The position numbers and the translations under genes are program-made. Positions 13,601-25,464 of a stretch of DNA of 64,000 bases are shown piece by piece; position 1 is the first letter of the stretch; every line of letters begins with the position of its first letter. The notes below the pieces were generated by a model. That model did no database searches, was not told the DNA's origin, and was given only the letters and a program-made list of their open reading frames with translations. Origin of the DNA: Stercorarius parasiticus. Taxonomy: Eukaryota; Chordata; Aves; Charadriiformes; Stercorariidae. The DNA lies in NCBI GenBank assembly GCA_013396915.1, contig VWZL01004340.1:620001-684000 (forward strand), read 5' to 3'.

Positions 13601-16600
13601 CTAATGGAAACACATGTAAGCTTGCAGAAAAGAAACCCTGGATCTTAACTGGCTTATACGTGCAGGAGAGCATTTCTTCCTATAGAGCAGACCAGCTGCT
13701 CTGCAATTCTGCTAGCTTGTCACTAAAAGTACCTATTACCTCTTGTTTTAGGTGAAGGTGTGAGGTGTCTGTCATACAGCTTGCACACAGGAGTTTCCCC
13801 CTTGCCCTGCTGTTTGATTTGTACCCTGAAGCCAGAAATTTTGTAACTTTTTGTCTTGCTTAGTTGGAGATGGAATTGGAGACTTGCTCATCTTCAAATA
13901 TAACTTGCTTTGAATCCTGCTGATTTTCAAATAACATCCTCTAGCAGTGAGTTTCAGGGGTTAATTACGGATTTCTGTGGTAGAGTGAGGTGGTTGTGTG
14001 GGGAATATCATGGTTCATGTGATTTTTCGGCTAACATAACTGAGTCTGACCAAGAGGCCTGCTGCCTTTCTTCCAGACTTTGTGCAATATCATTTTGGAA
14101 ACCTGTGAAGCCAGGGGCATTTAATTCAAGATTTCTTTTCCTTGCCAGATATGAAATACCTTTCTCCTCTGATCTGTGCTGTCTTCATTGTTATGATTCC
14201 TCTCTGGGTTGCTATCGCCAAGCAAAGTCCTTCCCTTGCCGAAGTCCTGAAGTCTGGATGGCAGCCGGTCATTGTTGCAATGAGCATCAGCAGGTAAACT
14301 GAGGAACTGCTCCAAGCCCACACACATACGCATGCTGCAGAGAGTCCCCCATGCTCATTTAGAAAGCCATCAGAAGTGAAACTGGAAGGGACAGGAGAAG
14401 GGTATTTTTCCAGGGCTTAGCCACTGGTGGCTCTCCAACAGGCTGTGAGATAGCAGGTAAGGAGCCCCCAAATTACTCGAAAAAGCAAGTCATCATTTGA
14501 AGTCTCACTCGTGCATCCATGCACCAGGTGGGTGCAAGCCAGGAAACTGAAAAGTGAGATGATGACCATCACAAATAGTCAGACTTAATCTGGGACAGAA
14601 TTTAAAAAAACTGGTAAGACCAGTATAGAAGTGTAGCAAGACTTCTAGGGAGGATGATAAAGCTTTCCTGGCTACTATAAGTTTTGCTCTACAGGGGGCA
14701 AGGAAGTCTTCCTGATCTCATTATGCTGTTAACAGAAACTGTCAGGCTGTCTATTCATGAAAACTGAGCTGTAAAGGGAGTAAATAGGAAATAGTCCAGC
14801 CCTGGCAGTGGGGAAGAAGCAGTAACTCGTCTCAGTGTGCTATTTTCACAGCATAGGAATTGCCCTGGGAAGAGAGATTGTTCCACCCTCACTGCCTGTC
14901 CTTTTTTAACAGCATTGGTGGGCTCATCTTGGACAAAACTGTAACTGACCCAAACTTTGAAGGCATGGCAGTTTTCACACCTGTGATTAATGGTAGGTTG
15001 GGCAGGGGGGGTTATATGCATGCTTTTCTTTATACCTCCCCCTTCTCCCCAAGTGTTATGGTATCCACTGATAACTCTACACGGAGGTCTGTGTTCAAGT
15101 CCCTGCCCCTGTCATGAGCCTAAGTGAAACTACCGGTCCCCGTTACATTCCTGCTTACTCATATCTTGAAGCATATCTGGAGCAAAATAGCAGGCAGGGC
15201 TGAAAAATACTGTCAGAGCTGTGGGAAAGGTTAACAGCATGTGATAGTTGTCTCCCAGAGCTACGTTGACACCTTTACTTTGATAACATCCTACTAAGGA
15301 TGTCACAATAAATCCATTTTCCCTGTCTCTCTCCACTCAGCAATTTGAGCTGTGCAATCATCCTCTATACAGATTGTTGATAAAGATTAATATATTAAGA
15401 TTACACGTGTGTGTATATGCATAGAAAGATTATATATATGGATTATAAATAGGGATTTTTATATATCTCTCCCAACATCTTTTGTGCATATATTCGTATT
15501 TGTTCGAAGCCTCACCGTACTTTCATACACACACATACCAGTACAAACTTCTGGGGATCCTGGCATCACTGAGGATCTGCTGGGTTATTTTTCTGCTGTT
15601 GTAACGTTCTTGCAGGCCAGACCCATTGCAGGGGCAGCCCACGTTCCTAGGGTAGGCTTGGCCTCATGCCACCCTCAAAGATGGTTTCCTCTTGCAGTGT
15701 CAGAGGGTGTCACCCAGCTGTCATCTTACTGGATCTGCGTAAAGACAGCCACCTTGGTGACAAACTCTTTCCAGCATGGTTAGCCGAAGAGCCTGATTAG
15801 GAAAGTACGTCAACAGCAATTTAGTTGAACAATGATTGACCCAGACGTTGCTCTGTGGGGACGGGCAACCTGTTTGGCAGAGCTGGTGGCAGAGTTACAC
15901 AGTGCTCCGTGTCTTTATGCAGGTAGCTCTTCATTGCGTGTGCAGGGGAGTCCTGTAAAGTGTAGCAGCGCACAATTCAGAAAGCTCCCATCTTGAGCTA
16001 TGTTGAGCTAGTCTTAGTATTTTCACTTTGATTCTGCTCTGGCAAATCTCACATTTAATGATGGAGCATTTCCTTCTTCAAGGAAGGGAAAACATGAGAA
16101 GCCTGTAGGATCTGGCTCACCGTTATCATTTCTGTGGCATTTCTGCCCTGCAGATACTCAGGGTGGTGGAGGTTTGCTCCATAGATCATCATCCCTCTAT
16201 TTTCTGCTGGCTGCTTTCTCATGTTTGCTAGAATTAATCAGTCTGGAAGGAATTAATTGCCTTTTAATTACCTAACATATTTGGGCTCTGATTCATTCTC
16301 ATAAGATTCTTTCTCGTTTATCAAGTGTGTTAGATGCCTTCAGACAGACATATAATCACTCTCTGTGATGTTTGTTGTTTTTTAAACAATAATGGCTCTG
16401 TGGATGAGTAAATCCAAGAAGTGGCTGTGAGCAGCATCTGCCATTGCCTGCGCTGCTTTCCCCAGCAAACCTGCGTCAAACCAGGTGCAATTACATCATC
16501 TTCAGAGTCCACGTGGCATTTACAGCTGGTGCTGGGAAGCAAGGGAAAATGTTTCCAATAAAGCAGTCAGAAGGAGATGATCACTGGAACCTTCCTGATT

Positions 16601-19600
16601 TTTAAGAGCCGTTCCTGCCAAGTGAAAAACAGCATCAACATGATATGTGGGATCAGGTTTTCTTTTTCTCTGACTGCTGCTCTCAGTGGGCTTGTAAGTG
16701 AATGTGGATCTTCTCACCTTGGGCTGGGTTTTAGACTGATGTTTCCTGCTGCAGTGAGGGTGGTTTACAGGTTTACTGTGTTTTGTCCTCATAGGTGTTG
16801 GAGGGAATCTGGTTGCCATCCAGGCCAGCCGTATTTCCACATTCCTGCACTTCTGGAGCATGCCTGGAGTTTTGCCATACAAGATGAGGCAGAATTGGCC
16901 CAACCCATGTACCACATTCTTCTCATCAGGTAGACCTTGAACGCTAGGTGTCCATGTCTCAAGGCCTGTGATCACAGATAGCTCGTTTATCAAGCCTGGT
17001 TGGCGAAGGACTAGGTGGGTTTCAAAGGCAGAACCCCCTTTCCCCCTTACAGGGAAGATACTCAGATTGGAGAGGAAGCATCTTTGCCGTGGGCAGCTTG
17101 AAGAAAAGCTTGTATACTTGCTCACTGGCATGCAAAGAAACTGGCCTTTAGGGAGCACTAAAGAAAGTAATTGAAAAAGAATCTCAGATTTGATATAATA
17201 GAAAGTCATTTTAACCATAGCCAGCCTAGAGCCATCACCTGTGGACAGAGGGGTGAATAGAGCATAACCTTGCTGAAAATCAGCAATTCTGCCATCTTCA
17301 GCAATGGATAAACCTAAGCATCAGCAATACTCGATTTGGGTCTGTTGTCTTTTTAGATTGCAGGTTCCTCTTAATTTTCCCTGCTAGGTTGGGAGTTACT
17401 GCTAAAGCAAAGTAAAAACTGGGAAAGTGGATGCAGCAAGGCAGAGCAGAAGCAGCGGGAGGCAGAGAGCAGCTGAGAGGAGTGTTCAGAAGAAGTGGAG
17501 TGGATCAGCATGGAGCACATCTTTGGCACACAGTTTCAGTGCGAGACAAAGCTGCCGGGCTGATACTGCAGATGCTCCAGATTGCTGTGTGATCTAGAAA
17601 AGGCATTAGCAATGTGGTTGGTGGGAGGACACAGCCCCAAGTCTATGTACCAGTATTAAAATATGCAGCTGCGTCCTGTCCTTCCCCCACCGTCTGCAGC
17701 ACTGTCATCACTGTTTTTGTCTCTGTCCTCTGCAGAGGTGAATTCCAAGTCAGCCCGAGTCCTGTTCCTCCTGGTTATCCCAGGGCACCTTGTGTTCCTG
17801 TACACCATCCATCTGCTGCAGGGAGGCCACACGTCTCTGTCCTTCACCTTTGTGATGTTCTATCTGACTGCTGCTTTGCTGCAGGTAAACCCCAACCTCT
17901 CATCCAAAAGGAACCTCTCAGATACTGTGAAAACAAAACAGTCTGCAGGCGAGACAGGAGTCATAGTAAAACTTCCAGCAGCAGCCCACCTTTCCAATCA
18001 TTTCAGGTGTGCTCCCTACCGAGCATCGTGTATCTTACGTGGATCCAGTAATACTTCACCCACACTGCCAGGTCTGGTTTCCCACATGAGCACGACTGCC
18101 CTTAAGGCTGAGTGAGGGGTCAGACACGAGATGAGGAAGAAATTATCATCCTCTGCTGAGCTGCAGTAAGTGTACAGAGACACGCTGAGCAAGGAGAGGT
18201 ACCTCTTGCTGTAGGTGGTACCTTATTTTACCATGTTCACTCCTCAAGTCTCTAAGCCCCAAGTATTTCTAGACTGCCACTGGTCATCCCAGTAAAGGGC
18301 AAGTGAGAGGCTGTGAACCGCAGCCAGCAGGTTTCCCCACTCCTTTTGGAAATTAGTTTCACATATCATGGTGAAGACCTAGGGATCCTTCTGGGCAGAG
18401 CCATATGGATCAAAGCAAAGGGAAAACCCAGGCCTGAGAAGTTAATCTGTAAAAGTAAAAATTCTGGGTAGGCGATGGGTAGTTCATCCAGTGTGTTCTG
18501 CCCGTTCACTTTCGCTGTTTTGCCTGCGCTGTAAACTTTGTCATCTCACTCAGAAATGCATGTGGCTGTTGCTTAAACTCACAGAGGCTCTGACTTCACT
18601 TGCCCTTTTAAATCAGTGATTCATTAATTTGCAGGGTGAGGTAGCTGACTTCTTGCTTTGCCTTACAAGCAGCCTCGTGTCTGTGGGTTAATTCCTTGCG
18701 TGTGTAAACAATCAGTTTTTCTTGACCTTTGCACAACCCTAAGCCCAGCCGCACACCCATAGTTGTAAAGGAAAATATTTATTCTTCTCTTTATGCATCG
18801 AGGTAACTCCTCAACCAGAGCCAAGCATGAAAACAACCAGAATAAATGACAGTGTAAGGACCAGAATCCCAGAAACGCCACTGACCCTGAAAGATTCCCA
18901 TGGAGGCCAGTGGAGGAGAATACGCTCAGCCTGGTTCTTTCTTCTCCTCCATTATACTTTATAAAGAAAGTCAGAAAGAAAGAGAGGGGGAAGTTTGGGT
19001 CAGCTGGAGGAAGCCCGAAGAGAAAGATCAGAGGCCTAGGAAATACGACCTCAGAGGAACGATTGAATGGACTGGGGTTAGCTAGTCCAAAGAACAGAAG
19101 CTTGAGAAAAATCTGGCTAACAGCCTTTAAACTACCAAGTTTCTGTAGGGAGGGACAGAATAACATTTTCTCTGTGGTCACTAGGGATGAAACATGAAAT
19201 CATGGGTGTCAGATGGAAAAAGGCAGGTTTATGTTAGACCTTGGGAAAAAAAGAAAAAAAGAACAGAAGAAAGAAAAAGCCATGGGACTGATTCCTTAGA
19301 GAGTGGCATCTCCATCTTTGAGGGTCATTTAGCATAGGTTAAACAAACGACCGTCAGGAAAAATGTGGGCACATTTGATCCTATATTGACGCAGAGGAAT
19401 GGTCTATATAAAACTCTTGAGTTTCCATCCAGCTTTAGTTTCTGTGGTCCCGTTATTTAATTTGCTTCCCCCATCTCTCCTCCTCCCTCTCCCCCCCCAC
19501 CCAGCTTGCAGTTTTCACCTTTAGAAATGCCACCTCTGGCTTTGGTTCCTGTTGTGCAGCAGTCTCCCATGGAGGGACCACAGATGCGGGGTGCAAACTC

Positions 19601-20509
19601 TCTCTCCCTTCTTAATTCAAGTAACTAGACAGTCTTTAATCTTTAACCAAAGTATTTTTTTCCTCCATCTGTTTATCAGAATCGGGAATGAAATAGGAAT
19701 TAAAAGCAATCACAACAAAGGTTTAAAAACTGTTGAGATGAAAAAAAGAAATTATTTTCTTTTTTTAACATGTCAGTGCTGCTTGGGATAACTTTGATGT
19801 AAAAACTGCCTCAAACTCCAGTTGTCCACTGAGACTTTTAGGAAAAACAAAGTAGAATGCGATCTGAATTTCTAATGGATAAAAGAAGGATGAAGAGAAA
19901 AAATCTGGCTACGAATGTATCCTTTGGGGCTGCCTGCATATTTGCAGCAGCGCTGTTTCTGGTGGAGTGAATGGGAGCGCTCCCATTCATGGCATGGGAA
20001 GGGGGAACTGTACCTTTAGGAGATGCTTTTGGTGTGGCCAGACTCCCTTTTGGGGCACGCGATGCTGGTGAGCAGTTCAAGCATGGTCCCCACACTTGTG
20101 GCTGGCAGCACGGAGCTGTGGCACCAGGGCGATGCCAAGCAATGCAGTGCCCAAGGTAATGAGCCAAGTACACCCATCCCAGCACAGCTCCATCCCGGAG
20201 AGAAGTGGCGGTTCTCTGGGGAAGGTGTTAACTCTCCGCGATCTCTGTTAGCTCTGGTACTGAGGGAGGCTGTGCATTACCTTTTTGCTGCCTCACAGCG
20301 GGGCCTGTCTTGCCTCTCCCCAGGTGGGAATCCTGCTCTATGTGGCTGACCTAATTGTGCGCCTGATGTGGAGGAAGGCGCTGGATCCGGATAATTTCTC
20401 CATCCCCTACCTCACTGCCCTGGGGGATCTCCTGGGCACTGGATTCCTGGCCATCTGTTTCCACCTGGTTTGGCTTGTCCACGGCACAGACATGAACTTG
20501 GGGAACTGA
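1495..20509 (+). CDS. SLC41A3: SLC41A3, solute carrier family 41 member 3 (MgtE-like Mg2+ transporter), spliced, 10 exons seen
   Basis: Joining 1495-1689, 7311-7418, 8258-8329, 9129-9273, 11388-11534, 14149-14293, 14913-14992, 16795-16929, 17736-17884 and 20324-20509 gives 453 residues without a stop; every junction is GT-AG and keeps phase. SLC41 proteins are multipass membrane carriers for Mg2+ built from two MgtE-like halves. Both halves are visible: half one has GLKGN (about 85-89) and NPDN...[10 protein letters not shown] (about 190-204), half two has GVGGN (about 298-302) and DPDN...PYLTALGD (about 413-427). The segment WSMPGVLP followed by WPNPC in exon 8 resembles SLC41A3 rather than SLC41A1 or SLC41A2, as I recall those proteins. 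Human SLC41A3 is about 507 residues, so roughly 50 N-terminal residues may be missing or in an unseen exon. The C-terminus is complete. Family and paralogue assignment are firm; the start is not. Confidence 0.93.
1690..7310 (+). other. SLC41A3: SLC41A3 intron (5.6 kb)
   Basis: This intron runs between the first two recognised coding exons. It holds an ancient CR1 fragment (about 5930-6375), an A-run at 3829-3841 and a T-run near 5031. No nested gene or other exon is apparent. Confidence 0.8.
5930..6375 (+). mobile_element. Ancient CR1-type LINE 3' fragment
   Basis: The stretch TAGATGGACCTTTGGTCTGAC near 6346-6366 is the near-terminal motif of old amniote CR1 elements, as I remember their consensus. 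Upstream the sequence keeps the order expected of that tail: a stretch like CTATGGAAAATTTTGCCACAGGATG near 6098-6122, then a GATGAGTACCTGAAAGAG-like part. It is heavily diverged, 5'-truncated and non-coding. Confidence 0.65.
7311..7418 (+). CDS. SLC41A3: SLC41A3 exon with first [13 protein letters not shown] motif
   Basis: A TTTTCTTCCAG acceptor and a GTGAGT donor bound 36 codons, phase 0 at both ends. The exon starts HWDVF and ends SRLSTA. The [17 protein letters not shown] stretch is the signature of the first MgtE-like half of SLC41 carriers and is almost unchanged across the family. Confidence 0.95.
8258..8329 (+). CDS. SLC41A3: SLC41A3 exon (ANTGQMDD...LALIQ)
   Basis: This exon has 24 codons, phase 0 at both ends, between CTCCTAG and GTGAGT. 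It completes the STAANTGQ motif begun in the preceding exon and ends in NLALIQ, as in other SLC41 proteins. It encodes a cytosolic loop leading into the next membrane helix. Confidence 0.95.
9129..9273 (+). CDS. SLC41A3: SLC41A3 exon ([14 protein letters not shown]...)
   Basis: This exon is 145 bases long, entering in phase 0 and leaving in phase 1 at GTGAGT. It encodes [18 protein letters not shown] and LLCASS-like [17 protein letters not shown], two membrane helices of the first MgtE-like half. Similarity to SLC41A3 ([18 protein letters not shown]) is very close. Confidence 0.95.
11388..11534 (+). CDS. SLC41A3: SLC41A3 exon with [18 protein letters not shown] motif
   Basis: This exon is 147 bases long, entering and leaving in phase 1, between TTTTCTAG and GTACAG. 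It encodes [19 protein letters not shown] followed by [15 protein letters not shown]. The acidic/Asn motif (NPDN, then GD) is the best conserved part of the family and is thought to line the cation pathway by analogy with bacterial MgtE. Confidence 0.95.
14149..14293 (+). CDS. SLC41A3: SLC41A3 exon ([10 protein letters not shown]...AKQSPS)
   Basis: This exon is 145 bases long, entering in phase 1 and leaving in phase 2, between CTTGCCAG and GTAAAC. It encodes [19 protein letters not shown], then [17 protein letters not shown], matching the human SLC41A3 stretch with AKQSPP. This is the linker and helix entering the second MgtE-like half. Confidence 0.94.
14913..14992 (+). CDS. SLC41A3: SLC41A3 exon ([11 protein letters not shown]...[10 protein letters not shown])
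   Basis: This exon is 80 bases long, entering in phase 2 and leaving in phase 1, between TTTTTTAACAG and GTAGGT. It encodes [20 protein letters not shown] and FTPVIN, conserved in all three vertebrate SLC41 paralogues. Confidence 0.95.
16795..16929 (+). CDS. SLC41A3: SLC41A3 exon with second [16 protein letters not shown] motif
   Basis: This exon is 135 bases long, entering and leaving in phase 1, between CTCATAG and GTAGAC. It encodes the second-half signature [16 protein letters not shown], then [19 protein letters not shown] and NPCTTFFSS. The [12 protein letters not shown] segment distinguishes SLC41A3 from the other two paralogues as I recall them. An unrelated open frame on the opposite strand over this exon is a shadow. 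Confidence 0.95.
17736..17884 (+). CDS. SLC41A3: SLC41A3 exon ([21 protein letters not shown]...)
   Basis: This exon is 149 bases long, entering in phase 1 and leaving in phase 0, between TCCTCTGCAG and GTAAAC. It encodes [20 protein letters not shown], a luminal or extracellular QGGHTSLSF loop, and the helix ending YLTAALLQ. These are the penultimate membrane segments. Confidence 0.95.
19040..19262 (+). mobile_element. Ancient CR1-type LINE fragment
   Basis: The order GAGGAACGATTGAATGGACTGG, then lysine-rich AAGAACAGAAGCTTGAG, then GATGAAACATGAAATCA and AGACCTTGGGAAAAA follows the C-terminal coding part and tail of old CR1 elements. It is strongly diverged with no usable reading frame. It lies inside the last SLC41A3 intron. 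Confidence 0.55.
20324..20509 (+). CDS. SLC41A3: SLC41A3 terminal coding exon
   Basis: A CTCTCCCCAG acceptor is followed by 61 codons and TGA at 20507-20509. It encodes [20 protein letters not shown], then [20 protein letters not shown], the second-half DPDN/GD motif, a final helix and a short tail. The reading frame and C-terminal length match the family, so the gene looks intact. Confidence 0.95.
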   Translation: MGILLYVADLIVRLMWRKALDPDNFSIPYLTALGDLLGTGFLAICFHLVWLVHGTDMNLGN

Positions 20510-21260
20510 GAGACCATGAGCTGCTCTGCATCACTCGTGCGACACGGTGCTTTCCTCTGGGACAACGGGGTACTTGGCGATGAGCGCTGGGTCACCCGGC
20601 TGGATTGGACCTCCCCTGCCACCCCCGACGCCCCATCTGTCCTCCCCATTGTGCCTTACAGCTGGGCTCGCCTGCCCCGAGGAATCAGCACCCAGAGACT
20701 TGTGCCCTCACAAGTGAGCAAGCTGGTTTCAAGCAGCACCCACTGCTCATGCCTGCACCCGGCAAACAAGGCGTTAAGGAGCATTTGGGCCATTTGTAAT
20801 GAATGAGCATTTTTATCGGTTTCTGGCCCTAGCACAACACAGCCCATGAGGCCGCTCCAAAGCCTGCCGAGGTCACTGCATCCGATCCTGTAAGTGGATG
20901 TCACAACCTCTCTGTTGGACTATGACTTTCCATCAAGGGAAATTCTTTATTTGCCCCTCTTTTCTCTCCTGTTGCATCCCTGGAGGAGGAGAGCAACCAG
21001 GTCTTTAAACTTGTCTCCTCTCCATCGCTCAGATGCTCAGGATCTGACGCAGTGAGGTCCTTGCTGGCTCACGCCCAGCAGGAGGTTATCTAGGGATACC
21101 ACCTACCTGCCCTGGCAGTGTCACTGTTGTCTGACCAACAAGATGGATTGATTGCATTTTGGGGGTAGGAAGGTTTGTTTTTACGGTTTATGAAGCGTCC
21201 AGTAGTTAAAATGTTTATAGAAACACACATACAAATAAAGTGGTTAAAAAAAGGTAATGC
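20510..21260 (+). other. SLC41A3: SLC41A3 3' untranslated region (predicted)
   Basis: This runs from the stop codon to just past the first good AATAAA at 21234-21239. Nothing coding is seen. The end is inferred from the hexamer only. Confidence 0.6.
21234..21239 (+). promoter_or_regulatory. Polyadenylation signal AATAAA, probable end of SLC41A3
   Basis: A canonical AATAAA about 725 bases past the SLC41A3 stop, in an A/T-rich setting and followed by a GT-rich stretch (AATGCTGTGG, then GGGGTTGTTTTTTC). It is the first convincing signal downstream on this strand. Confidence 0.6.
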
Positions 21261-24200
21261 TGTGGATTTTAGGGGTTGTTTTTTCTTGCCATGGCTCTGC
21301 CTGTTTCTAGTTCAAACTTGTCGGGTAGAACTTCTTGCTCGCTTCTTTCTCGTCCATTCAGGGTTGGACAACACAAGTCTAATCGGGCTTCAGGAAAACC
21401 AACGTTTCCTAACCAAGAGCAGCCTTTTGCAACCCACGTGTTTCCGGTTACAATTAAAGCCCATTCCCTCTCCCACAGTCGCCATCATCCACTCATTAAC
21501 AATTGCACTGTGCCGAGTCTAGAATCCGCGTGTGGGCATAAGGACGGTGTTGAGCTGGGTGAGGATTTGACACGAGAATTTGGCAAATGACACCTTAGGT
21601 CCTCGCTCCAGGGTGGCTATCTTGTGCTACCAGGAACACATCAGGGAGGCTTGTGGGGCTGAAAGCAGCCAGTTCTCACTGAAATCGAAGTAGGGTCCTC
21701 CAGATAATAAGATGCCCGAGAGTCAGGAGTTGAGCACGTGGATCAAACCTTTGAAAAATGCCACTAGGCCTCAACTTCAGTAATTATCTGCTTGTACGTG
21801 TTGGAGCAGTGAAAGGGGGAGGTCAAGTCCCCCAGCCTGCTGGCAGACAGACAGCTTGTTCAAGGACCTGACAGCTCTTAAAACTTAAATTTGAGCTGTG
21901 TTGGGTGCCTACTGGCCTTGGGCGTTTCTTTGCTCCCGGTGCTGCTCTGATCTCCTGGAGCTGCTGCAAAGCTGAGGGCCCTGCACAGGATCAACATGTG
22001 GCTGAAGGACCCTAACAGCAAAAACTGTTCAGCTCCAGGCTGCCACATGTAGGGAAAAGCACTCCCTGAAAAGAAAGAAGCTGTCGCCTTCCCCCTCTCC
22101 AAGCCTCCTCTTCCTTTTTTTGTTATGAAGGATAAATTACCCCACGCTGGCTGAGCTGGAGAGTATGCGCACACCAGCTTCACGGTGGGGGAGATTTCAG
22201 CATTCGCGGCACATGCTCCCCCCATCTCGGGCCTCGCTGCTTTATCTCTTGCCGCAGCGCGTGCTGTCAGCTCTGCTCGGCTGCACTGCCGTTGGCCCCG
22301 AGCACGCACGAGTGGTAATTGGCAGCAGCAGCAGCTGAGGGGGCTTGCGGGGAAAGCAAAGCAAGTGTCTGATTGCCGGTCCCAGTTTGAGGGGGCTGCA
22401 TTAGAACATACATACATACATATTTTACTAACTTGAGATTAGCATTTTATGTTGTAAACCTTTATTAGCTCCGATTTAGCACTGGCTTCTGGCAAATAAC
22501 TTCTCCTGCCTCAACACTAGCTTCTCTTCTCCCCACCTTACTGCAAGTCCCCGCTGCCTTGGAGAGGTCCTCTCCTGGCCTTGATACTTTTGCTGCTGGG
22601 CATGAATCAGGCAAGGCTGGTCCTAAGGCCAAGCTGCTGAGGACACCACAGCTCTCTGTAGGGTCCCAGACACATGAAACTTTCTCTCTTTTAATAGCAC
22701 ACCTTTGCTCTTGCTCCCTCCAGTCTCCCAAAAGCCCCAGGCTGGAGCTGATGGCTGGTGTTGACTCCAAGGGACCCCAGTCACTCTCCTCCAGCATCGA
22801 TTCCCAGTGCCCAACATGCGGCTGCTCCTCTGCCACATAATTGCAGTAAAGCCCTTGCACTGGTGTGTCCCTTCATCGGGGGATTTCTGGGCAGAGCTCA
22901 GCTCGTTCTGGTTGTCACTGTTGACAGAGGACACAGATGGGAACATGTAATGGATGCCATCTGTGTCCTACTTGTGAGACCCAGCTGGGCTGGGGTGACC
23001 CGTGCTGCACCTTGCCCCTGCTGGGCTTTGGGGTTCCCCGCTTGCAGGAGGCGCTGGGGCCATGAGCGGATGTGGTGCGATTAAAAGGGCACAGCGAGAC
23101 GTGCTGTTCTCTGGGGTACCCCTTGGTGAGCAGCCAAGCGTCAGCCTCGTGTCCATGCACTTAGTGCAGGGAATGCACTTAATGCTGAAAATTGCTTCCA
23201 GCCTCAAGAGAAATGATATAACCAAAGGAAATGGTTTCAATAAAAGGGGATTTTTTTTTTTCCTTTTCTTTTTTTAAGGGCAGCAAAAGGCTAGTTATTT
23301 GCCTGTTCAGCCTGTTTACTCTTTCTCTTTCCTCCTTTTCTTACTTTCTCTGTGCAAATGAGAAAGGGCCTTTGCTACCAAAGGTTATATGTAACCCCGG
23401 AGCACGGCTTGGATCAGCATTCATGTACTTCCATCTGAACCTGCTCCTCCAAGAAAGCACCTCCAGCCCTTCCAGCAAGGGGCAGCACTGCTCCCTCCCC
23501 CAGGCACCGCTGCCTGGGTGGCACTAAGCGCAGCCCCCGTCCCAGCAGGGCGAGAAGCCACTGAATCGTACAGGCATCCTCCCCCTTCCCTTAAAAGCAG
23601 AGATATGGTGCTGACATGCCTTAAGGATCCTCAGCTTTTAAGAGCTTTCGGTACATCGCAGCAGGCCCTGCCTGCTCTTATGCTCCCCGTGGTGGTGTAT
23701 CGGAGGGATTTTGTTGGGGAGGAGATACGAGGAGGGGGTTTGCTTTCCTCCCTTTTCCTTCCCAAAATCCGCATGGCTTCAGAGCCAACCTGTGTGGGTA
23801 GCAGAGCCCAGATGGGGGTGTGGGCATTTCATAGTGATTTCTGTCTTTAATCTAACCCAGCAGGAAAGTCCCTGCCAGCAGTGGGCCTGGCTTCTCTGCC
23901 GCTGTGTCTGTGTCATTACTGCGCCCAGCTTTTCACTGGGTTGTAGCCACCCTGCCGCAGTCACCAGCACCTCTGTTTGAGCTGACAGTGACTTTTATTG
24001 GTATTTATTCCTCACAGCTCCCAAATAAGCAACTGCCTTAAAAAGGAGGAGGTGGGAGGAGAGAGCTCCTTTCTTTCTGCTCTTCAGCCCTTGGCTGCTG
24101 ACCTGCCCATTAGGGCTCAGTGCTTGACCTGGACTAAGAAACCCATCAAATGCTGCGAGATCCCAGTCGAAGGCTTGCCTTGATTTAATCTCTAGGGGGA

Positions 24201-25404
24201 AATAAGGCAAATGCGGAGTGTCAGCAGGAGAATGAGACTGGCTGGTTTTGAATAAAGCAGAAATTCAAAAACAACCCAAAAAACCGCTTTGGGCTGGGTC
24301 CTCCAAGCCCCGTGCAGCCATCAGCCAGCTGATCCAGGTTGTAGTAGGCAGTGAAAAAACGTAAAATTTCTTTTTTTAAATGATGTCCCTTGTTTTTCCT
24401 TCACGATGTGTTAGCAGCAAGGTTTAGATTCAGTCGTGAGATCAACCACTAGTTGTCCCCGAATAAACTAAATTTCAGGTTCGTGTCAGTGCTGTGGGAT
24501 GGGGGCGTGGAAGGGCACGGGAGTTTGGGAGGGCATGGGTGCCTGCCCTGCACCACCGCCAGGCCAGTGCGTTGGGGTGCTGGGGTGGCAGCTGGGACCT
24601 CGGGGACATCCCAGCCACATGGAGGAGGAAGGTCGGTCAGGGGCTCCCTCATTCCCGATTGCAGAAGGGTTTCTCTTCACAAGCAAAGAAGGGGCTGTCA
24701 CCAGCCATAGAGAGAGATGGGAGCAGGGGGGTGTTTTCAGGGATAGTCAAAGCATTTATTTTCCTCCCAGCTTCCACTCACTGCCTCCATCCTAATACAG
24801 TAATTTTCCAGAAACTGTACTTTGTGTGAGATGCACCATCCTTACCAGGGACAAGTGAAGTGCCAGCCAGCAAACACAAGCAAGTCTGAAAAGCCTCCTT
24901 CAAGCGCGACACTGCTTCCAAGGCATACTTGAAAACATTTTATTTTTTTTTCCCTTCAATGGAAGTCTATTTAATCCTCCAGTTGGTAAAAAACCCAATC
25001 TGTGATGCACAGCAAGCTCTGGAAGGAAACACCCCTATCGCTGAAGCTCTGTTTTGTTCCACTCTAAGGAGAAACTCACATGGGCCACCAGGGATGGGGC
25101 CAGTGGCCAGCAGCTGGAGCACGCAGAGCTGTTAGCGGCACTCGGAAGAAGGGGCCGGCTCGCCATTAGCTGCTGAGCCACGTGTGACTGTGGCAACGCT
25201 CAACATTGCAGGAAGGGGTATGTGTGTGTTTATATAATAAATAAGATGTTGCACACACACACATATGTAGACGCACATAAACCAAATGGCTATTAAGTAT
25301 TACAGTCATACACAAACACAATCACTCAACATATATATAATAACATATAATATGTAAGTATAAATGCTGTTTAATTATTCTTGTAATACATACTTTATAC
25401 ACCT

Positions 25405-25464
25405 TTACATATTACATATAATGCATGTATTATCTTACATATTACATATAATGCATGTATTATC
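25405..25464. repeat. Exact 30-bp tandem duplication in AT-rich DNA
   Basis: Two identical adjacent copies, 25405-25434 and 25435-25464, each starting TTACATATTACATATAATGC. The surrounding 25200-25530 is extremely AT-rich, with (CA)n and (TA)n stretches. Perfect identity suggests a recent slippage or an assembly duplication. Confidence 0.9.

Larger units (their letters stand above)
7419..20323 (+). other. SLC41A3: Remaining SLC41A3 introns (8 introns between listed exons)
   Basis: The introns are 7419-8257, 8330-9128, 9274-11387, 11535-14148, 14294-14912, 14993-16794, 16930-17735 and 17885-20323. They contain a G-run at about 7453-7468, a TA/TG-rich stretch around 15400-15470, and one ancient CR1 fragment near 19040-19262. 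Open frames in them are short, or extensions of exons, and not protein-like. Confidence 0.8.

Noticed and set aside
16520..17218. 232-codon open frame on the minus strand over SLC41A3 exon 8
   Set aside because: It is antisense to a well-supported exon, has no domain-like features, and is best explained as a shadow frame.
21878..22417. 179-codon open frame on the minus strand between the genes
   Set aside because: Composition is random-looking, with no recognised motif and no splice or promoter context.
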